Source: Roseburia sp. CAG:303
GTDB lineage: Bacteria; Bacillota; Clostridia; Lachnospirales; Lachnospiraceae
DNA: 6,211 nt
NCBI GenBank assembly: GCA_000437755.1
Contig: FR900102.1
Coordinates: 1-6,211 of the forward strand
Direction: 5' to 3'
Under the pieces are notes generated by a model. That model saw only the letters and a list, made by a program, of their open reading frames with translations, did no database searches and was not told the origin of the DNA. The translations under genes were made by a program, and so were the position numbers. Of the stretch, positions 1 to 5,106 are shown in pieces. Within the stretch, counting starts at the first letter, position 1. Each line of letters opens with the position of its first letter.

Positions 1-52
1 AATTATGAGTTTCGCAATTAACTAATGTATCATTGACGCGAAAGGATTTTTT

Positions 53-973
53 ATGAAAACATTTACTCTGTCATCTCGCACTCATAAGGAACATACCCTG
101 TCGCTCTGTGAATATGCGGTGGAACAGCCTCGTGCTATCGTGCAGGTTGTCCACGGCATGGAAGAGCATAAGGAACGCTATGAGGATTTTTCGTTATTTT
201 TAAATTCCTGCGGCTATACGGTGATTACCGCTGATTTATGCGGTCACGGCAGTTCCGTACCAAAGGAAAACCTTGGATTTTTCAGTGAGAAGAATGGATA
301 TCAGATCCTGCTTCAGGACGTAATGATTGTACGGAATTATATCAGAAAACACTATCCGGACAAACCCGTGTATCTCTTTGCCCACTCCATGGGAACGATT
401 ATCAGCCGTGTTGTATTGCAAAAGCACTCAGCGGATTATGATAAAGTGGTACTGTCGGGATATCCTAATTTCCAGTATGGTGCATATGCCGGCATTTTCC
501 TGTCTTCGGTTCTGTCTGCAATTCACGGTCCAAAGTACAAATCAAAACTTTTACAGTATCTGAGTGTCGGAAGCTTTAACCGGAAAATAGCCCATCCACG
601 CACCGATGTGGACTGGATCTGTGCAAATCCCGATACCATAGAGCAGTATCTTTCCGATCCGCTCTGTGGAATCGGCTTTACAACTTCGGCATTTCATGAT
701 TTATACCGTCTGGTGATTCTGATGCATAATCCCGGTCTTTACCAGAATATCAGTGCAAATCTTCCATTTCTGCTGATCAGCGGAAATGATGATCCGTGTA
801 CCGGTGGAAAAAAAGGCCGCATTGATTCTGTCCAGGTATTGCAGTCTGCAGGATTCCAGAACATTACGTCCCATGTCTATCCGAATATGCGGCATGAGAT
901 TCTCAATGAACATGGGCATACTCTGGTGTATGAAGAAATCAAAAACTTTTTTGCATTTTCTGAAAAACACTGA
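53..973 (+). CDS. Alpha/beta hydrolase, monoacylglycerol lipase / lysophospholipase type
   Basis: This 306-residue protein is a serine hydrolase of the alpha/beta fold, close in layout to the monoacylglycerol lipase/PldB group (Hydrolase_4). Visible features are an oxyanion-hole HGM at residues 34-36, a DxxGHG turn at 61-66, and the nucleophile elbow AHSMG with Ser112. The likely acid is Asp247 in GNDDP and the likely base His281 in MRHE, so the catalytic triad is complete. A variable cap region lies at about 140-235. There is no signal peptide, so it should act in the cytoplasm or at the inner membrane face. The probable reaction is hydrolysis of an acyl ester such as a monoglyceride or lysophospholipid, but the substrate cannot be read from sequence. 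The ATG at 53 follows AAAGGA at 41-46 with good spacing. It converges on the response regulator and shares a terminator with it. The fold is certain; the substrate is not. Confidence 0.9.
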   Translation: MKTFTLSSRTHKEHTLSLCEYAVEQPRAIVQVVHGMEEHKERYEDFSLFLNSCGYTVITADLCGHGSSVPKENLGFFSEKNGYQILLQDVMIVRNYIRKHYPDKPVYLFAHSMGTIISRVVLQKHSADYDKVVLSGYPNFQYGAYAGIFLSSVLSAIHGPKYKSKLLQYLSVGSFNRKIAHPRTDVDWICANPDTIEQYLSDPLCGIGFTTSAFHDLYRLVILMHNPGLYQNISANLPFLLISGNDDPCTGGKKGRIDSVQVLQSAGFQNITSHVYPNMRHEILNEHGHTLVYEEIKNFFAFSEKH

Positions 974-991
974 ATTTTCAAAACAAAAGAA

Positions 992-1030
992 GCTAAGCTG
1001 TATCCTGATTCTGCAGCTTAGCCTTTCTTT
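992..1030. terminator. Bidirectional intrinsic terminator between convergent genes
   Basis: A perfect 9-bp inverted repeat (992-1000 pairing with 1014-1022, 13-nt loop) is followed on the plus strand by CTTTCTTT. On the minus strand it is followed by a T-rich run, the complement of 980-991. It sits 18 bases after the hydrolase stop and 6 bases beyond the response regulator stop, so it can end both transcripts. Confidence 0.8.
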
Positions 1031-1682
1031 ATAGTTTTTCCAGACGATATCCAATTCTCGGGATGGTAATCAGTTTCTCTTCCCAGCCCAGTTTTTTTCT
1101 CAAATGCAGAATATGATTATCCAGTGTTCTGCTTTCTTCCCCGTATTCATCTCCCCATATGGCATGCATCAGCATTTCCCTGCTTAATACCATTCCCTGA
1201 TTTTTCACAAGATACAGTGCCAGCTCATACTCCTTCGGTCTCAGAAGTAATTCTTCCCCATTCATATTAATACAATGTGTCTTTGCATCAATATGCACAT
1301 TGTCATACCGATACTGGTCATCCAGTTTATTATTCCTGCGAAGCACCACTTCTATTCTTGCCAGAAGTTCCATAATATTAAACGGCTTTGTGATATAATC
1401 CTCTGCTCCGAGTTCAAATCCGTACAGCCGGTCTTTGATATCCTGTCTCGCCGTCATAAATATAACTGGTATTCTACGGTATGCTATCTTCTGCATAACT
1501 TGGAATCCATCCAGTCCCGGAAGCATCACATCCAGCAGAATCAGGTCATACATATTATTTTTGATCAGTTCAACCGCCTGACTTCCGGTATCGCAGAGAA
1601 CCGTTTCAAACTCCCTCGCCTGCAGAATCTCACTCACAACATTCGCAATATTGTCATCATCTTCAACAATAAGTATATTCAT
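1029..1682 (-). CDS. OmpR/PhoB-family DNA-binding response regulator
   Basis: This two-component response regulator has 217 residues from the chosen start. The receiver domain (about 1-118) begins MNILIVEDDD. The acidic pocket is Glu7/Asp8, the phospho-acceptor Asp51 lies in LLDVMLPG, Thr77 is in FMTA, and Lys99 is in TKPF, so it should be phosphorylated normally. A winged-helix Trans_reg_C domain (about 125-217) carries RPKEYELALYL, the recognition-helix region RTLDNHILHLRKKL and the wing IGYRLEKL. The start was set at the ATG at 1682 because family members begin at this methionine. A GTG at 1691 is possible, but the upstream AAAGGA would lie only 2 nt from it. A dedicated promoter lies upstream. 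No histidine kinase gene is adjacent: the neighbours are a hydrolase on the opposite strand and a DUF1294 gene, so its partner kinase is elsewhere. Its target genes are unknown. Confidence 0.95.
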   Translation of the reverse strand: MNILIVEDDDNIANVVSEILQAREFETVLCDTGSQAVELIKNNMYDLILLDVMLPGLDGFQVMQKIAYRRIPVIFMTARQDIKDRLYGFELGAEDYITKPFNIMELLARIEVVLRRNNKLDDQYRYDNVHIDAKTHCINMNGEELLLRPKEYELALYLVKNQGMVLSREMLMHAIWGDEYGEESRTLDNHILHLRKKLGWEEKLITIPRIGYRLEKL

Positions 1683-1693
1683 CTCTCCCACGT

Positions 1694-1699
1694 TCCTTT
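1694..1699 (-). promoter_or_regulatory. Ribosome binding site of the response regulator
   Basis: AAAGGA on the minus strand lies 11 nt before the ATG at 1682 but only 2 nt before the alternative GTG at 1691. The spacing is long for the ATG and too short for the GTG. With the family-conserved N-terminus, this favours the ATG. A GGGAG motif even nearer the ATG may help. Confidence 0.5.
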
Positions 1700-1727
1700 A
1701 TGTCTATGTTTTATAAATTCTTACATT

Positions 1728-1757
1728 ATTCTATCAAATCCCCATTATCTTTGTCAA
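1728..1757 (-). promoter_or_regulatory. Sigma-A-type promoter of the response regulator
   Basis: On the minus strand a perfect -35 TTGACA (1752-1757) and a -10 TAGAAT (1728-1733) are 18 bp apart. A TG dinucleotide one base before the -10 gives an extended -10. Transcription would start near 1721, giving a leader of about 40 nt. The promoter begins immediately after the DUF1294 stop codon, so the regulator can be expressed independently. Confidence 0.8.
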
Positions 1758-1762
1758 TCATT

Positions 1763-2029
1763 TTATCTGAAATGCAGAAAAATAATGACTGCCGTTTCAA
1801 GAATCAGAATCGCTGGAATCCCGTATTTAAAACGGCTTTTCTTTGTTTTATGATGACACAGGTACATTCCTGCGACTGCTCCTGCCGCTCCTCCCATAAA
1901 TACCAGCAAAAACAACACACTTTCCCTTATCCTCCATTTATTATGTACTGCCTTCCATTTATCCAGTGCAAATGTAAGAAATGTGACCAGATTAATTGCC
2001 AGCAGATATTCTATGCCTGTTTTTTCCAT
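1763..2029 (-). CDS. DUF1294-family small membrane protein
   Basis: This 88-residue hydrophobic protein has about three membrane segments: residues 7-23, 37-56 and 69-87. It shows the DUF1294 pattern: an N-terminal segment ending in a DK motif (LDKWKA, about 22-27), then WRIRES, a Gly/Ala-rich GGAAGAVAGMYLCHHKTKK stretch, and a final hydrophobic helix starting after F67. It is full length for the family, whose function is unknown. Some relatives are fused to cold-shock domains, which says little here. The start is secure because AGGAGG lies 5-6 nt before the ATG. The gene lies only a few bases downstream of the terminator that ends the zinc-ribbon gene, with little room for a promoter of its own. 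It may therefore be transcribed weakly by readthrough. Confidence 0.85.
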   Translation of the reverse strand: MEKTGIEYLLAINLVTFLTFALDKWKAVHNKWRIRESVLFLLVFMGGAAGAVAGMYLCHHKTKKSRFKYGIPAILILETAVIIFLHFR

Positions 2030-2050
2030 TTTTCCTCCTGTTTCGAATAT

Positions 2051-2087
2051 AAAAAACTTCTGTTACCTGCCACGATAACAGAAGTTT
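2051..2087 (-). terminator. Intrinsic terminator of the DUF2752/zinc-ribbon unit
   Basis: A perfect 12-bp inverted repeat (2054-2065 with 2076-2087, 10-nt loop) continues on the minus strand into a run of six T residues (2056-2051). It lies 9 bases past the zinc-ribbon stop codon and about 13 bases before the DUF1294 ribosome binding site. Confidence 0.85.
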
Positions 2088-2096
2088 CCCTTAATC

Positions 2097-2543
2097 TTAA
2101 ATAAATGATCCATTTCCCATAAATGCAAAGCTGCCAGCTATCGCCGAACCGAAAATCAATACTATAACAGCGATTACAATCAGCAGGCAGAAATAAGATC
2201 TCGCAAAATTCTGAAGGTTCTTATTTTTCGTTCCGCCAAAAGAAAATACCAGAAGTAAAATCAGACCGATACATGGAATCGAGAATAACAATTCGTATCC
2301 AAAATATCCCCACATACTGATTGGCTGATATTCAGCCGGAACATTGTTCTCATTAAACTGATTACTATTATACGTATAATATGGCTGCTGATTTCCGTTA
2401 TACTGGTACTGCGTGTTTCCGTTATATCCCGTATTCGGGTTACTGCCGCCCGGCTGTCCGCTCACCGGATCCAGAACCGCACCACAGTTTTTGCAATATT
2501 TTTCTCCATTACCATTTTCTGTACCACAATTTGCACAAAACAT
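2097..2543 (-). CDS. Zinc-ribbon protein with two C-terminal membrane segments
   Basis: This 148-residue protein starts with a compact zinc ribbon: Cys3/Cys6 (CANC) and Cys17/Cys20 (CKNC), four ligands for one zinc ion. A flexible linker (about 27-75) rich in Asn, Gly, Tyr, Gln and Pro follows. Two hydrophobic helices come next, at about 79-101 and 116-138, separated by a short polar loop with KNKNLQNFARSY. The ribbon is expected on the cytoplasmic side. The architecture is common in Firmicutes, where such proteins are annotated only as zinc-ribbon domain proteins; the role is unknown. The ATG at 2543 is preceded by AAGGAGG at good spacing. It follows the DUF2752 gene by 49 nt on the same strand with no promoter visible between, so the two are probably one transcript ending at the hairpin just downstream. 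Confidence 0.85.
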   Translation of the reverse strand: MFCANCGTENGNGEKYCKNCGAVLDPVSGQPGGSNPNTGYNGNTQYQYNGNQQPYYTYNSNQFNENNVPAEYQPISMWGYFGYELLFSIPCIGLILLLVFSFGGTKNKNLQNFARSYFCLLIVIAVIVLIFGSAIAGSFAFMGNGSFI

Positions 2544-2592
2544 TGCACTTCCTCCTTCTTATCAGTACACAATTATGCCTGATACCTGTAAT

Positions 2593-3036
2593 TTATGTAT
2601 TTACCTGCAAAATCCATGCCATGATATTTTCCGGCTGATAAACCAAAGGAGGCTCTCCTGGAAAGAACATCTTCATTCTGTAAAGATAATATACCACCGT
2701 AACCAGTGCAACAAAAATCATTACCCCCTGGCGGCTGAAGATCTTTTTTGCGGTCAGATATCTTTCCCATAATAATAACAGTAGAAACGGGAGCCATAAA
2801 AATGCCGTCAGATTATATTCCACAGCACTTTTCAGATCTCCCAGCAAAATGGAGCACACTGCCCTTGTAAGTCCACATCCCGGACAGGGCAGTCCGCAAA
2901 AGATCACCATCGGACAGACAGTTCCAAAAGCCAGCTGTGTCGCCACTGCATAAACTGCCAGCAGAATAATACAATATTTCAGGCTACAGATATCATTCCA
3001 TATTCTTTTCTTTGCCCGGTGTATTTTTTCTTCCAT
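2593..3036 (-). CDS. DUF2752-family membrane protein
   Basis: This 147-residue membrane protein carries the DUF2752 signature: a CP at 41-42, then CGLPCPGCGLTRA at 47-59, then a Gly-Asp (GD, 66-67) before A71. Hydrophobic segments lie at about 21-38, 74-91 and 104-119. The N-terminus (residues 1-20) is basic. Five cysteines cluster at 41-61 (41, 47, 51, 54, 61), and their conservation in the family suggests metal binding or a structural role, but no function is established. The start at 3036 has only a weak ribosome site: GAAAG directly before the ATG, with AAAAGG farther upstream. No better in-frame start exists nearby. It is the first gene of a unit with the zinc-ribbon protein. DUF2752 and zinc-ribbon membrane genes are often neighbours in Clostridia, which suggests a joint role; this is recall rather than something checked here. 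Confidence 0.88.
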   Translation of the reverse strand: MEEKIHRAKKRIWNDICSLKYCIILLAVYAVATQLAFGTVCPMVIFCGLPCPGCGLTRAVCSILLGDLKSAVEYNLTAFLWLPFLLLLLWERYLTAKKIFSRQGVMIFVALVTVVYYLYRMKMFFPGEPPLVYQPENIMAWILQVNT

Positions 3037-3110
3037 CTTTCAACCAAACCTTTTATTATATCACTTTTTTTCAAAACAACAATCGTGTTTCTGCAAGTTT
3101 ATACTTTTTT

Positions 3111-3139
3111 AATATATCATATCTCTATCACAAAGTCAA
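3111..3139 (-). promoter_or_regulatory. Sigma-A-type promoter for the DUF2752/zinc-ribbon genes
   Basis: On the minus strand, -35 TTGACT (3134-3139) and -10 TATATT (3111-3116) have the ideal 17-bp spacing. Transcription would start near 3104, leaving a leader of about 65 nt before the DUF2752 start. The surrounding DNA is very AT-rich. Confidence 0.75.
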
Positions 3140-3168
3140 ACCGAAATAATTCAATCAATATTTTGTAT

Positions 3169-3197
3169 TTGACTATAAGTGTAAGTTATTATACAAT
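3169..3197 (+). promoter_or_regulatory. Sigma-A-type promoter reading toward terD
   Basis: On the plus strand, -35 TTGACT (3169-3174) and -10 TACAAT (3192-3197) are 17 bp apart. It diverges from the DUF2752 promoter, with 29 bp between the two -35 boxes. Transcription would start near 3204 and run through the gene remnant into terD, giving an untranslated leader of about 335 nt. No terminator is visible in between. Confidence 0.75.
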
Positions 3198-3237
3198 ATT
3201 ATTATAGATTTATCAGTGCTTTTATTGAAGTTCTAAT

Positions 3238-3506
3238 GTGGTTCAGGTGCGTGCCGCAGATTCTTCTGGAAATTATCTCTCCTATGCACCGGGAAGTACG
3301 GAAGGCGAATTCCAGAACAGTATTTCCAGTTATGCGGTATTTGACAAATTTTCCCACTGCAACTTACTCCGGAGCAGGTTGCAGAAAACACCTCTTTCCT
3401 CAAAAACTACACTTCCAGAAACATTACCGTACCGGATACCTCCGGGAATGCGATAATAGACGAAAATGCCCTCATCTCTACAGGATGTAAAATCCATCGT
3501 ATGTGA
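3238..3506 (+). pseudogene. Frameshifted, 5'-truncated gene remnant ahead of terD
   Basis: Two adjacent frames read like one protein. From 3238 the frame gives VVQVRAADSSGNYLSYAPGS and continues to SYAVFDK near 3348. One frame over, from about 3346, it continues IFPLQLTPEQVAENTSF and on through a polar, Asn/Thr-rich segment to GCKIHRM with a stop at 3504-3506. Restoring one A or T in the AAATTTT run at 3346-3352 would join them into about 90 codons without a stop. There is no convincing start: the frame is closed by TGA at 3226 and no ribosome site precedes the GTG at 3238 or the out-of-frame ATG at 3236. The 5' end therefore seems lost, directly after the promoter. It ends 32 nt before the terD start, an operon-like distance. 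The start of the fragment faintly resembles the end of a fibronectin III repeat, but the family is not recognised. A sequencing error could explain the frameshift but not the missing start. Confidence 0.6.
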
Positions 3507-3523
3507 GGCACAGAAATTGCCCA

Positions 3524-3530
3524 AAGGAGA
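3524..3530 (+). promoter_or_regulatory. Ribosome binding site of terD
   Basis: AAGGAGA lies 8 nt before the ATG at 3539. It fixes this start in preference to the in-frame GTG at 3503, which has no such site and would add 12 residues that overlap the ribosome site itself. Confidence 0.8.
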
Positions 3531-3538
3531 ATACTATT

Positions 3539-4285
3539 ATGATTCAGAATAACGCAAAAGCAGCTTTTACTTCTGCTTCCATTCACAATCTTAATGCAGT
3601 CATTCAGGGAAGCCTGACTTCTTCCACCATCGAATCCTTAAATACCAGGAATTCGTCAAATTCTGCTGCATTGTATAACAGCCCTGCAAATCCGTCTTAT
3701 ACATCTGTTGTGGATACACGGACTGTTCCCTCGCTTCTGAATCCGGTTGCAAAAGGTCAGAAAATACCTCTTTCGTCTTTCTCTGCGGAAGGGCTGGATG
3801 TCCGTCTCGGATGGAATGTGAAGAATTCTGTCTGTGATATTGATGTCTCAGCATTCTTATTATCCAGTCAGGGAAAAGTTCCAGGCGATGACTGGTTCGT
3901 TTTTTACGGTCAGCCGCAGAGTCCGGATCACTCCGTTCTTTTTTCACAGATAAATGATCCGTGGGACAGGGAAAAGATCGCGGTTCATTTTTCCCGTCTA
4001 AATCCTGCAGTGGAAAAGATCGTATTTGTCCTGACCATTCATGAAGCATTACAGAATCATCTAAATTTTTCCATGGTCAAAGATGCCTGCATCCGGATTA
4101 TGGATTCTTCCTCCGGTCAGGAACTGGTCAGCTACCGCATGGATCAGTATTATTCCAATGTCATATCCATGATGATCGGAGAATTATACAAATATAAGGG
4201 AAGCTGGAAATTTCATGCCATCGGAGATGGTGTTGCAAAAGATTTAAAGGGACTCTGTGAATTATACGGAGTCCGCGTACTATAA
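3539..4285 (+). CDS. TerD-family stress protein with Ser/Asn-rich N-terminal extension
   Basis: This 248-residue protein has a TerD domain over about residues 69-248. It shows the KGQKIPL entry strand, LGWN (90-93), CDIDVSAFLL (99-108) with Asp100/Asp102, WFVFYGQPQSPD (119-130), VFVLTIHEA (162-170), NFSMVKDACIRI (176-187), GELYKYKGSWKFHAIGDG (214-231) and a closing YGVRVL. TerD proteins bind calcium and occur in tellurite, phage and general stress gene clusters; their biochemical role is unsettled. Here the loop that is usually Gly/Asp-rich and ends in DDE reads NDPWDREK (139-146), so one calcium site may be weakened. The first 68 residues are an extra region rich in Ser, Asn, Ala and Thr with low complexity, absent from the minimal family of about 190 residues. 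No signal peptide or membrane segment is seen, so it is probably cytoplasmic. The stop codon overlaps the ribosome site of the AIM24 gene, implying coupled translation. Confidence 0.9.
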   Translation: MIQNNAKAAFTSASIHNLNAVIQGSLTSSTIESLNTRNSSNSAALYNSPANPSYTSVVDTRTVPSLLNPVAKGQKIPLSSFSAEGLDVRLGWNVKNSVCDIDVSAFLLSSQGKVPGDDWFVFYGQPQSPDHSVLFSQINDPWDREKIAVHFSRLNPAVEKIVFVLTIHEALQNHLNFSMVKDACIRIMDSSSGQELVSYRMDQYYSNVISMMIGELYKYKGSWKFHAIGDGVAKDLKGLCELYGVRVL

Positions 4286-4290
4286 GGAGA
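4284..4290 (+). promoter_or_regulatory. Ribosome binding site of the AIM24 gene
   Basis: AAGGAGA overlaps the last two bases of the terD stop codon and lies 5 nt before the ATG at 4296. This sets the AIM24 start there rather than at the in-frame ATG at 4257, which lies inside terD without its own site. Confidence 0.8.
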
Positions 4291-4295
4291 ACGAT

Positions 4296-5003
4296 ATGAT
4301 AACATTTGAAACAGTAAACGAATTGACACTAAAAGTTACCTGCAAAGGAAATGATGTATTGTTTACCAAAGCTGGTGCTTTTATTGCTGGAAACAGTACA
4401 AATGGAAAAAACTATAAATTTGAAAAGGTTCTGTTAGGACCGCAGAATAATTTTGCACAGGCAGCTCTCGGTTCTCTGGTCCGCCGTGTAACCGGTGAGA
4501 ATCTTCCACTGATGAAAGTTACCATGAGCGGGGATAGTGTCACTTATTATGCTAATTTGGGACAGCATGTAGTTGTCTATAAGCTGGCTCCGGGCGAAAC
4601 CATTTCTCTGGAATCCGAAAATATCCTCGCCTTCACCAGCGACTGTGATTATAAAGTCCGCTTTATCGGCTGTGGTATTCTCTCTCAGAAAGGTCTTGCC
4701 ACCTCCACCCTGACTGCACGCGGAATGAATTCTTATGTCGCCGTCCTTGCAGGCGGAAATCCGATTGCATTAAGCAATATCCAGAATCATGAGACCATCT
4801 GCGTCGATCCGGATGCCGTGGTCTGCTGGATGAGTCCGGACGGGGCATGCGACCCTGCCATCCGTACCGACCTTTCCTGGAAAAACCTGATTGGCCAGGC
4901 TTCCGGCGAATCCTATTACTTTGAATGGAACGGCGGCGATCGTGTTTCCGTGATTATCCAGCCATCTGAAAGAAAAGGGGGGATACAGGTTGGTATCGAC
5001 TAA
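4296..5003 (+). CDS. AIM24-family protein
   Basis: This 235-residue protein matches the AIM24 (formerly DUF124) family, a beta-rich fold named after a yeast mitochondrial protein and widespread in bacteria. Recognisable parts are VLFTKAGAFIAG (21-32), the Asn-rich stretch 33-54, a Leu/Met stretch ending in VTMSGDSVTYYAN (75-87), GQHVVVYKLAPGETISLESENILAF in the middle (89-113), a Gly-rich strand pair around 124-134, and the C-terminal YYFEWNGGDRVSVIIQPSER (207-226). No signal peptide or membrane helix is apparent. The molecular function is unknown; bacterial members often sit beside TerD genes, which fits this pair. Its start lies 10 nt after the terD stop with an overlapping ribosome site, so the two are almost certainly one operon. 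No terminator hairpin follows. Instead a TspO remnant and the convergent AraC gene come next. Confidence 0.88.
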   Translation: MITFETVNELTLKVTCKGNDVLFTKAGAFIAGNSTNGKNYKFEKVLLGPQNNFAQAALGSLVRRVTGENLPLMKVTMSGDSVTYYANLGQHVVVYKLAPGETISLESENILAFTSDCDYKVRFIGCGILSQKGLATSTLTARGMNSYVAVLAGGNPIALSNIQNHETICVDPDAVVCWMSPDGACDPAIRTDLSWKNLIGQASGESYYFEWNGGDRVSVIIQPSERKGGIQVGID

Positions 5004-5019
5004 TTTCGTAAAAATATAA

Positions 5020-5106
5020 TTTCTGGTGGTCCATTATCTTTTTCCCTATCTCATATGGGTTACTTTCGCTGGATATCTGAATCTTGGAATTGCCCTTTTA
5101 AACTAA
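5020..5106 (+). pseudogene. Remnant of a TspO/MBR-family gene (C-terminal end only)
   Basis: A 28-codon open stretch, closed upstream by TAA at 5017-5019 and downstream by TAA at 5104-5106, encodes FLVVHYLFPYLIWV, then TFAGYLNLGIALLN. The PYLxWVTFAGYLNxGIxLLN pattern is the typical last transmembrane helix and C-terminus of TspO/MBR (tryptophan-rich sensory) proteins, which are five-helix membrane proteins of about 150-160 residues that bind tetrapyrroles. Nothing of the other four helices is present; AIM24 ends only 16 bases before. There is no start codon or ribosome site, so the piece is a deletion remnant. Its last 9 bases overlap the 3' end of the AraC gene on the other strand. Confidence 0.7.

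Noticed and set aside
1..52. Possible tail of an upstream gene (frame ending in TAA at 23-25)
   Set aside because: Only seven or so codons are visible and more than one frame is open, so no coding call can be supported.
1683..1691. GTG at 1691 as start of the response regulator
   Set aside because: The only upstream ribosome site is 2 nt away, and receiver domains normally begin at the following Met-Asn-Ile-Leu-Ile-Val-Glu-Asp.
1275..2104. Plus-strand open frames opposite the response regulator and DUF1294 genes
   Set aside because: They are antisense to well-supported genes, have biased Cys/His/Ile-rich composition and no family features.
3019..3207. 62-codon plus-strand frame in the AT-rich intergenic region
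   Set aside because: It covers both divergent promoters, is rich in Ile/Phe/Tyr as expected from random AT-rich DNA, and has no ribosome site.
3040..3235. AT-rich stretch considered as a mobile-element end or origin
   Set aside because: No inverted repeats, direct target duplication or iterated boxes were seen; the two promoters explain the composition.
3503..3538. Longer TerD start at GTG 3503
   Set aside because: The added 12 codons run through the AAGGAGA ribosome site that serves the ATG at 3539.
4257..4295. Longer AIM24 start at ATG 4257, overlapping terD by 29 bases
   Set aside because: No ribosome site precedes it, while the ATG at 4296 has AAGGAGA at 5-nt spacing and a family-like N-terminus.
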